Source: Pelagadaptatus aseana
GTDB taxonomy: Bacteria > Pseudomonadota > Gammaproteobacteria > Pseudomonadales > Cellvibrionaceae
Assembly: GCA_040365065.1 (NCBI GenBank)
Contig: BAABNI010000002.1
Coordinates: forward strand, 248,001 to 312,000
DNA: 64,000 nt
Direction: 5' to 3'
The notes under the pieces are model-generated. The model worked only from the letters and a program-made list of their open reading frames with translations, was not told the origin of the DNA and made no database searches. The position numbers and the translations under genes were made by a program. This document shows positions 33,365 through 42,747 of this stretch, in pieces; positions within the stretch are counted from its first letter, which is position 1; each line of letters opens with the position of its first letter.

Positions 33365-33584
33365 AAGCCGGCACATAGGCTCTCTGCCATCTCACCAGTG
33401 GAGCTTAAGACGTTATTGAATGTCTAGATGGCCAGCGGCTTGCCAAGGTTATGGGTATCCAGTCTTCCCTGTGGACTTCATTTTCGCGACTTAGAAGCGT
33501 CTGGCCCACTGGTACCCATGCCCCCTTCCAAGTATCCTTAACCGCTTCGTTTTCCCTGTTTTCGACACCAGCAGCAAGGCCCCC
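33365..33584. other. Intergenic region before mutS
   Basis: This 220-base gap has an imperfect long-range inverted repeat, TGGGTATCCAGT near 33450 against ACTGGTACCCA near 33513, that could fold a stem with a loop of about 50 bases. No promoter stands out and no coding sequence is convincing. Confidence 0.4.
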
Positions 33585-36158
33585 ATGAGCAGTACAGATA
33601 CCGTCAAACATACCCCAATGATGCAGCAGTACCTGCGCATCAAAGCCGAACACCCCAACGAGCTGGTGTTCTACCGCATGGGCGACTTCTATGAGCTGTT
33701 TTACGATGACGCCAAGAAGGCCTCGGAACTGCTGGATGTCACATTGACGGCCCGGGGTAAATCCGGCGGTGAACCCATTCCGATGGCGGGCGTACCCTTT
33801 CACTCGGTGGATGGCTATCTGGCCAAGCTGGTGCGTTTAGGGGAATCAGCCGCCATCTGCGAACAGATTGGCGATCCCGCCACCAGCAAAGGGCCGGTAG
33901 AACGCAAGGTGGTACGCATTGTTACGCCGGGCACCATCAGCGACGAGTCCCTGCTGGATGAATCCCGCGATAACCTGCTGGTGGCCCTGCACGTGGTAGA
34001 GGACACCTTTGGTCTGGCGACGCTGGATATTGGTTCCGGACGTTTTCAGGTGCTGGAGGTTCAAGGACTGGATGCCGCACTCGGCGAACTGCAGCGACTG
34101 AACCCCGCGGAACTGCTGATACCCGAAGAGTTAATCACCCCTGAGATTGTAGAGCGCCGTCGCGGCCTGCGTCGTCGCGCGCCCTGGGAGTTTGAACTGG
34201 AAACCGCGCAACGGCTGCTGACCCAGCAATTTGGCACCCAGGATTTGCAGGGCTTTGGCTGCGATCATATGCACGTTGCTCTGGCCTCCGCCGGCTGTCT
34301 GCTGGCCTACGCCCAGGAAACCCAACGCACTGCTTTGCCGCACATCAACTCCATCACCAGCGAAAACCGCGACGAAGCCGTGGCCATGGATGCCGCCACC
34401 CGCCGCAATCTGGAGATTGATATCAACCTCAATGGCGGTGAAGACAACACCCTGTTTGATGTGCTGAACAAGGCTGCCACGGCCATGGGCTCGCGCCTGC
34501 TGCGCCGCTGGCTGAATCGCCCGCTGCGCGACATCAATACCCTGCAGAACCGCCAGAACGCCATTGCCGAACTGCAACAGAATTATCAATTTGAGCCCAT
34601 CCACCAAACCCTGAAACAGATCGGCGATCTGGAGCGCATTCTCGGCCGTGTCGCCCTGCGTTCAGCTCGCCCTCGCGATCTGTCGCGGCTGTTCAGCTCT
34701 CTGGCCGCCTACCCGCAACTGCAAAGTCAGCTGACAGAAACCCAAGCGCCACGCCTGCAACAACTGGCCGAAACCATTGGCACCTTCCCGGAACTGGAAG
34801 ACCTGTTGGGTCGCGCCATTATTGAAAATCCGCCAGTGGTGATTCGTGACGGCGGCGTGATTGCCGAGGGCTATGACAGCGAACTGGATGAGTTGCGTAA
34901 TATCAGCACCAACGCCGGCCAGTTTTTGATTGATCTGGAAACCCGGGAAAAAGAACGCACAGGGATCAGTACCTTAAAAGTGGGTTACAACCGGGTGCAC
35001 GGCTATTACATTGAAATCAGCCGCGCCCAGTCGGAACAGGCGCCAACGGAATATATCCGTCGCCAGACCCTGAAAAATGCCGAGCGTTTTATCACTCCGG
35101 AACTGAAAGAATTTGAAGACAAGGCCCTGTCCGCCAAGAGCCGCGCACTCAGCCGCGAAAAAGCACTCTACGAAGAGATTGTCGAACGCCTGAACCAGGA
35201 TTTGATTGCCCTGCAAAATGCCGCAGCGGCCGTATCCGAGCTGGATGTACTGGCCACATTAACCGAGCGCGCCGACACCCTGAACTTTACCCAGCCACGC
35301 CTGACCGACTACCCCGGCATCAGCTACAAGGCCGGCCGTCACCCGGTGGTGGAACAGGTGTCCGATCACCCGTTTGTGCCCAACGATTTGGTATTCAATG
35401 CCAGTCGCAAGATGCTGATTGTCACCGGCCCCAATATGGGCGGTAAATCGACCTATATGCGCCAGTCGGCTCTGATTACCCTGCTGGCTCATATCGGCAG
35501 CTTTGTACCGGCGGCCGAAAGCGCCATTGGCATGGTGGATCGCATCTTTACCCGTATCGGTTCTTCGGACGATCTGGCCGGTGGCCGCTCGACCTTTATG
35601 GTGGAGATGACCGAAACCGCCAATATCCTCAACAACGCCACAGACAAGAGTCTGGTATTGATGGACGAGATTGGTCGCGGCACCAGTACCTTTGACGGCC
35701 TGTCCCTGGCCTGGGCTTGCGCCACTCAGCTAGCCGAAAAAGTTAAGCCCTTTACCCTGTTTGCCACCCACTACTTTGAAATCACCTCGCTGCCGGAAAC
35801 CCACGACTGCGTCGCCAACGTCCATCTGGACGCCACCGAGCACAACGACAATATTGTGTTCCTGCACAATATTCAGGAAGGGCCGGCCAGCAAAAGTTAT
35901 GGCTTGCAGGTGGCCAAGCTGGCGGGCATCCCACAGGAAGTGGTGGCGCTGGCCCAACACCAGCTCAATCATCTGGAGCAGGAAGCCGCGGAAAAAGACG
36001 GCACAGCAACCACCCCTCTGGAGGATCCATTTCAGGGAGAGCTGTTCAACAGCCCGGCACCCCACCCGGCGGTGGAAGAACTCAAAGCGCTGTCACCGGA
36101 TAATTTGACCCCATTACAGGCACTACAGACGCTATATGAGCTGAAAAAGCTGTTATAA
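33585..36158 (+). CDS. mutS: DNA mismatch repair protein MutS
   Basis: The 857-residue protein recognises mispaired bases and starts methyl-directed repair. The mismatch-reading Phe-x-Glu is Phe35-Tyr-Glu37 in YRMGDFYELF. The Walker A GPNMGGKST is at 615-623, followed by the ATPase segments MDEIGRGTSTFDG and ATHYFE. A C-terminal tetramer-type helix ends the protein. Length is standard for MutS1. The order mutS then fdxA is the same as in Pseudomonas. Confidence 0.97.
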   Translation: MSSTDTVKHTPMMQQYLRIKAEHPNELVFYRMGDFYELFYDDAKKASELLDVTLTARGKSGGEPIPMAGVPFHSVDGYLAKLVRLGESAAICEQIGDPATSKGPVERKVVRIVTPGTISDESLLDESRDNLLVALHVVEDTFGLATLDIGSGRFQVLEVQGLDAALGELQRLNPAELLIPEELITPEIVERRRGLRRRAPWEFELETAQRLLTQQFGTQDLQGFGCDHMHVALASAGCLLAYAQETQRTALPHINSITSENRDEAVAMDAATRRNLEIDINLNGGEDNTLFDVLNKAATAMGSRLLRRWLNRPLRDINTLQNRQNAIAELQQNYQFEPIHQTLKQIGDLERILGRVALRSARPRDLSRLFSSLAAYPQLQSQLTETQAPRLQQLAETIGTFPELEDLLGRAIIENPPVVIRDGGVIAEGYDSELDELRNISTNAGQFLIDLETREKERTGISTLKVGYNRVHGYYIEISRAQSEQAPTEYIRRQTLKNAERFITPELKEFEDKALSAKSRALSREKALYEEIVERLNQDLIALQNAAAAVSELDVLATLTERADTLNFTQPRLTDYPGISYKAGRHPVVEQVSDHPFVPNDLVFNASRKMLIVTGPNMGGKSTYMRQSALITLLAHIGSFVPAAESAIGMVDRIFTRIGSSDDLAGGRSTFMVEMTETANILNNATDKSLVLMDEIGRGTSTFDGLSLAWACATQLAEKVKPFTLFATHYFEITSLPETHDCVANVHLDATEHNDNIVFLHNIQEGPASKSYGLQVAKLAGIPQEVVALAQHQLNHLEQEAAEKDGTATTPLEDPFQGELFNSPAPHPAVEELKALSPDNLTPLQALQTLYELKKLL

Positions 36159-36217
36159 ATAGCGATAAAAGCAATAACAGCGCCTATGATTTTGCTGCAG
36201 AGCCCTTAGGTTACTGC

Positions 36218-36223
36218 TAGAAT
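36218..36223 (+). promoter_or_regulatory. Candidate extended -10 promoter for fdxA
   Basis: TGC-TAGAAT (36215-36223) matches an extended -10 element about 45 bases before the fdxA start; no good -35 box is present at the right spacing. Confidence 0.35.
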
Positions 36224-36267
36224 GCACGCCGAAATTATTACTACTAGATATTTGTGGAGCTAACAGC

Positions 36268-36591
36268 ATGACTTTTATCGTCGCTGATAACTGCGTTAAG
36301 TGTAAACACACTGACTGTGTGGAAGTTTGCCCGGTAGACTGTTTCTACGAAGGCCCTAACTTTCTGGTTATTCACCCCGATGAGTGCATCGACTGTGCTC
36401 TGTGTGAGCCTGAGTGCCCGGTAGACGCCATCTTCTCTGAAGATGAAGTACCGGAAGGCCAGGAAGTCTACGTTGAACTGAACGCCGAGCTGGCTGAAGT
36501 TTGGCCCAACATCACCGAGAAGAAAGATCCCCCGGCCGATCACGCCGAATGGGACGGTGTTGAGAACAAGCTGCAGTATCTGGAGCGTTAA
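36268..36591 (+). CDS. fdxA: Seven-iron ferredoxin FdxA
   Basis: The 107-residue protein has two cluster motifs: Cys9, 12, 17, 21 and 25 near the N-terminus and Cys40, 43, 46 and 50, the layout of ferredoxins with one 3Fe-4S and one 4Fe-4S cluster. Acidic residues dominate the rest. It transfers electrons in the cytoplasm. It follows mutS and ends at a bidirectional terminator shared with secF. Confidence 0.96.
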   Translation: MTFIVADNCVKCKHTDCVEVCPVDCFYEGPNFLVIHPDECIDCALCEPECPVDAIFSEDEVPEGQEVYVELNAELAEVWPNITEKKDPPADHAEWDGVENKLQYLER

Positions 36592-36655
36592 TCGGCATTT
36601 ATTGCCACCGCTCCGGCTTGCTGCCAAACACGGATGTCATCTATTCCGTGTAAAT

Positions 36656-36685
36656 AAAAAAAGCGCTCAAAAGAGCGCTTTTTTT
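36656..36685. terminator. Bidirectional terminator between fdxA and secF
   Basis: GCGCTC (36663-36668), loop AAAA, GAGCGC (36673-36678), with an A-run before and a T-run (36679-36685) after. It can stop transcripts from both convergent genes. Confidence 0.9.
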
Positions 36686-36705
36686 ATGCTCGAATAAAAT
36701 GCCTC

Positions 36706-37626
36706 TTACGGCATTTCATCCAGCTCTTCGCCTTCTTTGATCGGCTGCATCAAATCTTCTTTGTCGATGTTCAACGCCAGCAATACATTGGCCGCTACGT
36801 AAATCGATGAGTAGGTACCCACCAGCACGCCCACCAGCAAGGCGGTAGAGAAACCGTGAATCATCTCGCCGCCGAAAAAGAACAGAGCCAGTAACACCAG
36901 CAAGGTCGTGAATGAGGTAATCAGGGTACGGCTCAGTGTTTGCGTCAAGGACACATTGATCACTTCCAGTGAGGTCATGCCCCGCAGCTTGCGGAAATTT
37001 TCCCGGATGCGATCCGATACCACGATGGTATCGTTCAGGGAATAACCAATGACCGCCAGCACGGCCGCCAGCACGGTCAGATCGAAATCCATGCCGATGA
37101 TCGAGAAAAAGCCCAGCACCAGAATCACATCGTGCGCCAGAGCCGCCACAGCACCAATCGAGAACTTGTACTGGAAGCGCATGGCCACGTAGAGCATCAC
37201 CACGGCCAGAGCAAACAACATACCCAGACCACCGTCATCGCGCAGCTCTTCACCCACCTGCGGGCCGACAAACTCAACGCGGCGCAGCTCGATCTCACCT
37301 TCGGCCTCACGGCTCAGGGCCTCCATGACCTCGTCACCCAAGCCCGGAGTAAAGCCGCGCTGCATGCGCACCAGCACATCTGTCTCAGAACCGAAGTGCA
37401 CCACCACCGCCTTTTCAAAACCGGCGTTGTCCAGTTGCTTGCGAATGGTGTCCAGATTGGCGGGCTGTTCGTAACCCACCTCAATCTGGGTACCACCAGT
37501 AAAATCCAGACCGAATTTCAAGCCGTTGATGGCCAGCGACGCAATAGCCGCCACCAAAAAGGCAATGGAAAAGGCCGCGGCCAGTTTGCGACGGCCCATA
37601 AAATTAATTATACGTTGTTCAGACAT
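36706..37626 (-). CDS. secF: Protein translocase subunit SecF
   Basis: This 306-residue inner-membrane protein has six predicted helices, a periplasmic domain between helices 1 and 2, and family signatures GLKFGLDFTGGTQIEV and YSLNDTIVVSDRIREN. With SecD it uses the proton gradient to help pull secreted proteins through SecYEG. It starts 12 bases after secD. Confidence 0.97.
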   Translation of the reverse strand: MSEQRIINFMGRRKLAAAFSIAFLVAAIASLAINGLKFGLDFTGGTQIEVGYEQPANLDTIRKQLDNAGFEKAVVVHFGSETDVLVRMQRGFTPGLGDEVMEALSREAEGEIELRRVEFVGPQVGEELRDDGGLGMLFALAVVMLYVAMRFQYKFSIGAVAALAHDVILVLGFFSIIGMDFDLTVLAAVLAVIGYSLNDTIVVSDRIRENFRKLRGMTSLEVINVSLTQTLSRTLITSFTTLLVLLALFFFGGEMIHGFSTALLVGVLVGTYSSIYVAANVLLALNIDKEDLMQPIKEGEELDEMP

Positions 37627-37637
37627 AATCTTGAGCC

Positions 37638-39509
37638 TTAAATCCAGATTTTCTCGACACGGCGGCCGCCGTAGATCAGGTTAATGATGGCGCGGGTACC
37701 AATAATCGCGGTAAACATGGAGGTCAGAATACCGATGGACAGGGTCACAGCGAAGCCCTGTACCGGCCCGGAGCCGATGGCGTAGAGAATCACCGCCACA
37801 ATCAGGGTGGTGATATTGGCATCGAGAATGGTGACAAAAGCGCGATCAAAACCGGCACTGATGGCCGACTGCACCGGCAAACCATTTTTCAGCTCTTCGC
37901 GAATCCGCGAGAAGATCAGTACGTTGGCATCCACCGCCATACCCACGGTCAATACGATACCGGCAATACCCGGCAGGGTCAGAGTGGCCCCCATAATCGA
38001 CATACAGGCCATCAGCAACACCAGGTTCACCATCAGGGCGATATTGGCGGCAATACCAAAGACCTTGTAGTAAAGCAGCATAAAGATCAGCACCAGTGCC
38101 AGACCGATCTGCACCGACTTCACACCCACGGCAATATTCTCAGCACCCAGAGACGGGCCAATACTGCGCTCCTCAACAAAGTACATGGGGGCGGCCAGGG
38201 CACCGGCACGCAGCAGCAACGCCAGCTCGGACGCTTCGGCCACATTGTCCAATCCGGTGATCCGGAACTGCACACCGAGACCACTCTGGATGGTGGCCAG
38301 GCTGATGATCTTCTTCTCAACGATCTGCTCGGGGATTGCAATCTGCTCACCCGCCTCGTTGATTTCATAATTCATGCGGGTTTTGTACTCGATAAACAGT
38401 ACCCCCATGCGCCGACCGACGTTGTTGCGGGTGGCGCGATGCATCTTGGTACCACCGGCACTGTCGAGGGTAATGTTCACCTGCGGCTGACTGGTCTGAC
38501 CGTCAAAGCTGGACTGGGCATTGACCACGTGATCACCGGAGAGAATCATTTTTTTCTCCAGGAAGGCGTCACCCCAACGGCCCTGATCCACTTCGCTGCG
38601 GAAGGAGAAAGACTCCTTGCGCGACACCAGCTCGGAGGGCTTGGCCTCCAGCCGGAATTCCAGATTGGCGGTTTTACCGATAATACGTTTGGCTTCGGCA
38701 GTATCCTGTACCCCCGGCAGCTCAACCACCACACGATTGCGACCCTGACGCTGCACCAGCGGCTCGGACACACCCAGCTCATTCACCCGGTTACGCAGGG
38801 TGGTAATATTCTGGCTGACGGCGTAATTCTCGACGTCTTTGATAGCCTGCTCACTCATGGCCAGAGTGACGATAAAGTCTTCGCCCTGATCCACAGACTC
38901 GCGCAACATATCCGGGTATTCTTTGCGCAACTCGGCATTGGCGCTGTCGCGAGCTTCAGCCGAGTTAAAAACAGCGCGAACCACGCTGTTGTCATCCAGC
39001 GTCACCGAGCGATAGCGCAATTTGGCCTTACGCAGCTTGGATTTCACATCACGCAAAGTGCCTTCCATGCGCTTGGCAATGGCACCTTCGGTATCCACCT
39101 CCAACAGAAAGTGCACACCACCGGCCAGATCCAGACCCAATTTCATGGGCTCGGCACCAAAGCTGCGAAGCCAGTCCGGCGTGGTTGGCGCCAGGTTCAA
39201 TGCCACCACATAGTTGAAGCCCATGGCCTTTTGAATGGCCGCCTTCGCTGCCAGCTGCTCTTCCGCATCACGCAGACGAATCAGACCGGATTTACCATTG
39301 GCCTCTTCTGCGAAGTATTCAATACCGGCTTCGTCCAGAGCCTTGGTTGCCATAGCCAGCGCATTGTCATCAATTTCTGTGGCACTGGACTGACCGGAAA
39401 TCTGCACGGCAGGATCAGGGGCATAAAGATTGGGAGCGGAGTAAATAAAACCCAGTACCGCGACCAGCAGTACCATCAGGTTTTTCCAGAGTGGATAGCG
39501 ATTGATCAT
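37638..39509 (-). CDS. secD: Protein translocase subunit SecD
   Basis: The 623-residue partner of SecF has a large periplasmic P1 domain (about 30-440) and a six-helix membrane part with LTVGMAVDANVLIFSRIREEL. The start at 39509 reads MINRYPLWKNL, as in E. coli. Upstream, the usual yajC gene is absent; a hairpin and possible promoter occupy the gap to tgt. Confidence 0.97.
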   Translation of the reverse strand: MINRYPLWKNLMVLLVAVLGFIYSAPNLYAPDPAVQISGQSSATEIDDNALAMATKALDEAGIEYFAEEANGKSGLIRLRDAEEQLAAKAAIQKAMGFNYVVALNLAPTTPDWLRSFGAEPMKLGLDLAGGVHFLLEVDTEGAIAKRMEGTLRDVKSKLRKAKLRYRSVTLDDNSVVRAVFNSAEARDSANAELRKEYPDMLRESVDQGEDFIVTLAMSEQAIKDVENYAVSQNITTLRNRVNELGVSEPLVQRQGRNRVVVELPGVQDTAEAKRIIGKTANLEFRLEAKPSELVSRKESFSFRSEVDQGRWGDAFLEKKMILSGDHVVNAQSSFDGQTSQPQVNITLDSAGGTKMHRATRNNVGRRMGVLFIEYKTRMNYEINEAGEQIAIPEQIVEKKIISLATIQSGLGVQFRITGLDNVAEASELALLLRAGALAAPMYFVEERSIGPSLGAENIAVGVKSVQIGLALVLIFMLLYYKVFGIAANIALMVNLVLLMACMSIMGATLTLPGIAGIVLTVGMAVDANVLIFSRIREELKNGLPVQSAISAGFDRAFVTILDANITTLIVAVILYAIGSGPVQGFAVTLSIGILTSMFTAIIGTRAIINLIYGGRRVEKIWI

Positions 39510-39594
39510 GTAATATTCCAGAAGGCCAAACGGCCGGATTACGATTGTTTCAGCCCTCTTATATCGGGGCTTCTGTTATTTTTAAAAGGCCAAG

Positions 39595-39624
39595 ATTATA
39601 CGCAGGATTATTCGTCGGCGTCAG
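39595..39624 (-). promoter_or_regulatory. Candidate secD promoter
   Basis: On the minus strand TATAAT (39600-39595) is preceded by CTGACG (39624-39619) at 18 bases. The -10 box is perfect and the -35 box matches four of six. It would let secDF be transcribed independently of queA-tgt. Confidence 0.5.
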
Positions 39625-39637
39625 CCCGGCTGACGCC
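39617..39637. terminator. Perfect 10-bp stem after tgt
   Basis: GGCGTCAGCC (39617-39626) and GGCTGACGCC (39628-39637) are separated by a single base. The stem lies 14 bases past the tgt stop with no U-tract, so it is more likely an mRNA 3'-end stabiliser or attenuator than a classical terminator. Confidence 0.55.
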
Positions 39638-39650
39638 CATTCCCGATGAA

Positions 39651-40808
39651 TTATTCGTCAAAATCCAGCGGCGGCACTTCCTTGCCCTGTTTGCCATAGA
39701 ATTCCTGCAGGAATTCATCGAAGCTGTCATTGGAAAGCGCTTCACGCATATCGGCCATCACCTTCTGGTAAAAGCGTAAATTGTGGATGGTATTGAGCTG
39801 ACCACCCAGCATTTCACCGCATTTATCCAGATGATGCAGATAGGCCCGGCTGAAATTCTGGCAGGTGTAGCAATCACATTCCGCATCCAGCGGGCCGGTA
39901 TCGTGACGATGTTTGGCGTTGCGAATCTTGATCACGCCAGTAGACGTAAACAGGTGACCGTTGCGCGCGTTACGGGTTGGCATAACGCAATCGAACATGT
40001 CCACACCGCGGCGTACCGATTCAACGACATCTTCCGGCTTGCCCACCCCCATCAAATAGCGTGGTTTATCCTCCGGCATCCCCGGCGTGGTGTGCTTGAG
40101 AACGCGCATCATATCTTCTTTGGGCTCACCCACCGACAGCCCACCGATGGCAAAGCCGTCAAAATCGATGTCCTTCAGACCCTCAAGGGATTCGGTGCGC
40201 AAATCCTCGTACATGCCGCCCTGAATAATTCCGAACAGGGCAGACGGGTTATCGCCATGGGCGTCTTTACTGCGCTTGGCCCAGCGCAGGGAAAGCTCCA
40301 TGGAATCCCGGGCTTCTTTTTCAGTGGCAGGATAGGGGGTGCACTCGTCAAAGATCATCACAATATCCGAGCCCAGATCCCGCTGCACCTGCATGGAAAT
40401 CTCCGGATTAATCTCGACCGGGCTGCCATTGATGGGGGATTTGAATACCACCCCCTCCTCGGTAATCTTGCGCATCTTGCCCAGACTGAACACCTGAAAA
40501 CCGCCTGAATCGGTCAGGATCGGGCCCTGCCACTGCATAAAATCATGCAGATCACCGTGGGCCTTGATCACCTCGGTGCCCGGGCGCAGCATCAGATGAA
40601 AGGTGTTACCCAAAATGATATGGGCACCGATCTCTTCCACATCCTTCGGCGTCATACCCTTGACCGTGCCGTAGGTCCCCACCGGCATAAACGCCGGGGT
40701 CTCCACGGTACCTCGGGGAAACTTCAAACGCCCACGGCGTGCCCGCCCCGACGTGCCATCGAGTTCAAATTTCATAAAACATTCGCGACTGCTGTTCTGG
40801 CTCGTCAT
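39651..40808 (-). CDS. tgt: Queuine tRNA-ribosyltransferase (tRNA-guanine transglycosylase)
   Basis: The enzyme exchanges guanine for preQ1 at the wobble position of GUN-anticodon tRNAs. Catalytic Asp residues are visible in LTDSGGFQVFSL and in MFDCVMPTRNARNGHLFT, and the zinc site CDCYTCQNFSRAYLHHL is intact. An ATG at 40808 overlaps the queA stop by four bases (ATGA); the family's usual start MKFELDG is at 40775, so the first eleven residues may not be made. Either start gives a full-length enzyme. Confidence 0.96.
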   Translation of the reverse strand: MTSQNSSRECFMKFELDGTSGRARRGRLKFPRGTVETPAFMPVGTYGTVKGMTPKDVEEIGAHIILGNTFHLMLRPGTEVIKAHGDLHDFMQWQGPILTDSGGFQVFSLGKMRKITEEGVVFKSPINGSPVEINPEISMQVQRDLGSDIVMIFDECTPYPATEKEARDSMELSLRWAKRSKDAHGDNPSALFGIIQGGMYEDLRTESLEGLKDIDFDGFAIGGLSVGEPKEDMMRVLKHTTPGMPEDKPRYLMGVGKPEDVVESVRRGVDMFDCVMPTRNARNGHLFTSTGVIKIRNAKHRHDTGPLDAECDCYTCQNFSRAYLHHLDKCGEMLGGQLNTIHNLRFYQKVMADMREALSNDSFDEFLQEFYGKQGKEVPPLDFDE

Positions 40809-41893
40809 AGGTCTTTGCCCTCACGGCTGGGTAATTCTTCCTGGGTCGCATTGGGGTTGCGGGTAATAAACATGGCATCGCCATAACTGAAGAAACGATA
40901 GCGCTCGGCTACCGCTTCATCGTAAGCGGCCATGGTGTGACGGTAACCGGCAAATGCCGACACCAACATCATCAGGGTTGATTCCGGCAGATGAAAATTG
41001 GTCACCAACGCATCCACCACCTGATATTGATAACTGGGGTAGATAAAAATGTTGGTTTCGCCCTGATAAGGCTTGAGCTTACTGCCCTCGGAAGCCTGTG
41101 CCGCGGTTTCCAGACAGCGCACACTGGTGGTACCCACCGCGATCACCCGACCACCGCGGGTACGGCAGGCTGCCACCTGATCGCAAACCGTCTGGTTCAG
41201 TTCCATGATTTCACTGTGCATGGTGTGCTCACGAATATCGTCGGCGCGCACCGGCTGAAAGGTACCGGCACCCACATGCAGGGTGACAAAACCGGTCTCA
41301 ATGCCCTTGGCTTTTAACTTTTCCAACAGCGGCTCATCAAAGTGCAAACCCGCCGTAGGCGCAGCCACCGCACCGGCTTTGCTCTTGTCGCTGTAGACGG
41401 TCTGATAGCGCTCGCGATCCGCCGCCGCATCTTCTCGATCAATATAAGGCGGCAGTGGCATGTGGCCAATGTCTTCGAGAATCTCCAGACAGGGTCGCTC
41501 ACTGAGAAATTGCAATTCGTACAGAGCTTCCTGACGACCCAGCACCTTCAGCCGGGTGTCGTCTTCCAGAGTAATGGTGGAGCCTGCCTTGGGCGACTTG
41601 CTGGCACGAATGTGGGCCAGCACCGAGTGGTTATCCAGCACCCGTTCGACCAGCACCTCCACCTTGCCTCCGGTGGCCTTCTGACCAAACACCCGGGCGG
41701 GAATCACCCGGGTATCGTTAAAGATCATCAGATCCCCTGGCTCCAGCCAATTGAGCAGATCGGGAAACTGACCATGCTGGATGCCCCCTGTCTCGCCCTC
41801 CAGCCGCAGCAGACGGCTGCCACTGCGCTCGGCCGTGGGCTCACGAGCAATCAATTCATCGGGTAATTGGTAGAAAAAATCCTGTCGGCGCAT
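40805..41893 (-). CDS. queA: S-adenosylmethionine:tRNA ribosyltransferase-isomerase QueA
   Basis: This 362-residue enzyme adds the epoxycyclopentane ring to preQ1 in tRNA. It shows family signatures FNDTRVIPARV and AAPTAGLHFDEPLLE, and LVTNFHLPESTLMML near the end. I start it at the ATG at 41893 (MRRQDFFYQLPDELIA), which matches E. coli QueA; an ATG at 41923 would add ten residues. It leads the queuosine pair with tgt. Confidence 0.96.
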   Translation of the reverse strand: MRRQDFFYQLPDELIAREPTAERSGSRLLRLEGETGGIQHGQFPDLLNWLEPGDLMIFNDTRVIPARVFGQKATGGKVEVLVERVLDNHSVLAHIRASKSPKAGSTITLEDDTRLKVLGRQEALYELQFLSERPCLEILEDIGHMPLPPYIDREDAAADRERYQTVYSDKSKAGAVAAPTAGLHFDEPLLEKLKAKGIETGFVTLHVGAGTFQPVRADDIREHTMHSEIMELNQTVCDQVAACRTRGGRVIAVGTTSVRCLETAAQASEGSKLKPYQGETNIFIYPSYQYQVVDALVTNFHLPESTLMMLVSAFAGYRHTMAAYDEAVAERYRFFSYGDAMFITRNPNATQEELPSREGKDL

Positions 41894-42004
41894 AACTATC
41901 AAACGGCTAATCAAACTGATCAAAAATAAGGCCGCAAGAGTACAGGAAAACGGCTTTTACGGCCATTCAAGAAGCGTCTACAAAAAGAATTTAGCACTTA
42001 TGTG

Positions 42005-42032
42005 TTGACCCAATGAAAAGCATTGCTATAAT
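42005..42032 (+). promoter_or_regulatory. Promoter of tRNA-Leu
   Basis: TTGACC (42005-42010), a 16-base spacer and TATAAT (42027-42032), followed by a GC-rich CGCCGCC discriminator, the usual form of a stable-RNA promoter under stringent control. Confidence 0.8.
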
Positions 42033-42076
42033 CGCCGCCTGCTTTCGTTACCCAAGGGTAACAGCACCTATTTTGT

Positions 42077-42163
42077 GCCAGAGTGATGAAATTGGTAGAC
42101 ATGACGGATTCAAAATCCGTTGCCTTCGCGGGCGTGCCGGTTCAAGTCCGGCCTCTGGTACCA
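42077..42163 (+). tRNA. tRNA-Leu (anticodon CAA)
   Basis: This 87-base type II tRNA includes an encoded CCA. The acceptor stem is GCCAGAG/CTCTGGT with a G-U first pair, the anticodon stem ACGGA/TCCGT encloses TTCAAAA (anticodon CAA), there is a long variable arm, and the T-arm has GTTCAAG. It reads UUG codons. The sequence resembles E. coli leucine tRNA CAA. Confidence 0.95.
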
Positions 42164-42173
42164 TAAACACAAA

Positions 42174-42202
42174 AGCCTCGTCCAACGGACGGGGCTTTTT
42201 TG
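42174..42202 (+). terminator. Terminator of tRNA-Leu
   Basis: AGCCTCGTCC (42174-42183), loop AAC, GGACGGGGCT (42187-42196), then a T-run. One T-G wobble. It lies 11 bases after the tRNA. Confidence 0.9.
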
Positions 42203-42204
42203 TT

Positions 42205-42708
42205 TATCGAGCCTTTGGCTCGACTTGAGTTTATATCGCACCCCGGTTCACAAACTCTGCACCAAGCAGAGTTTGGACAAGCCACAAAGTGGCGCAGCCC
42301 CGAAGGGGTGTTTACGGCCTATAGGCCGAAAACATCAACCCGGCCTCGATCTTCAAAACACCGCACTCATCCACGAACAAACTTTTGCATATCGAGCCTT
42401 TAGGCTCGACCTGAGTTTATATCGCACCCCGCTGATTCGGCACATCCTGTGCCTCACCTTTCAGGCTCCTTCGGAGTCCAAATTTGTTCCAGACAAATTT
42501 GTCACAAAAGTGCAGGAAAGCACTTTTGCATTGCGCCTGGCGCAACCCGAAGGGCGAGCTACATGGATGTAGCGAGTGCACTCCGGCCAACACCTAATCC
42601 GAAATGGGCAGCTCTACCCACAAACGGATTTTTTACGGCGCAGCCCCGAAGCCGTGTTTACGGCCCATAGGCCGAAAACATCAACCCGACCTCGACCGCC
42701 AAAACACT
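42205..42708. repeat. Array of about sixteen consecutive mini-hairpins in two related blocks
   Basis: A non-coding stretch of about 500 bases is packed with short perfect inverted repeats, most with 3-6 base loops. Examples are TCGAGCC/GGCTCGA at 42207-42223, CAAACTCTGC/GCAGAGTTTG at 42251-42275, CGGCC/GGCCG at 42315-42328 and 42661-42674, CAAATTTGT/ACAAATTTG at 42479-42501, CAAAAGTGC/GCACTTTTG at 42505-42528 and GCTACA/TGTAGC at 42558-42573. A 40-base module at 42205-42244 recurs at 42390-42430, and a 69-base module at 42294-42362 recurs at 42640-42708. Between the two modules the copies hold different hairpins. AATCCG/CGGATT with TTTTTT at 42596-42634 looks like a plus-strand terminator. 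Open frames here are low-quality and I do not call them genes. Confidence 0.8.
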
Positions 42709-42747
42709 CACCCTTGAATGATCTTGTTGATTTATCGCCCCACCCAA

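Noticed and set aside
33450..33523. Mobile miniature element before mutS
   Set aside because: The inverted repeat is imperfect and no target-site duplication is visible.
42077..42708. Integrated element at the tRNA-Leu 3' end
   Set aside because: I found no repeat of the tRNA 3' end downstream and no integrase gene.
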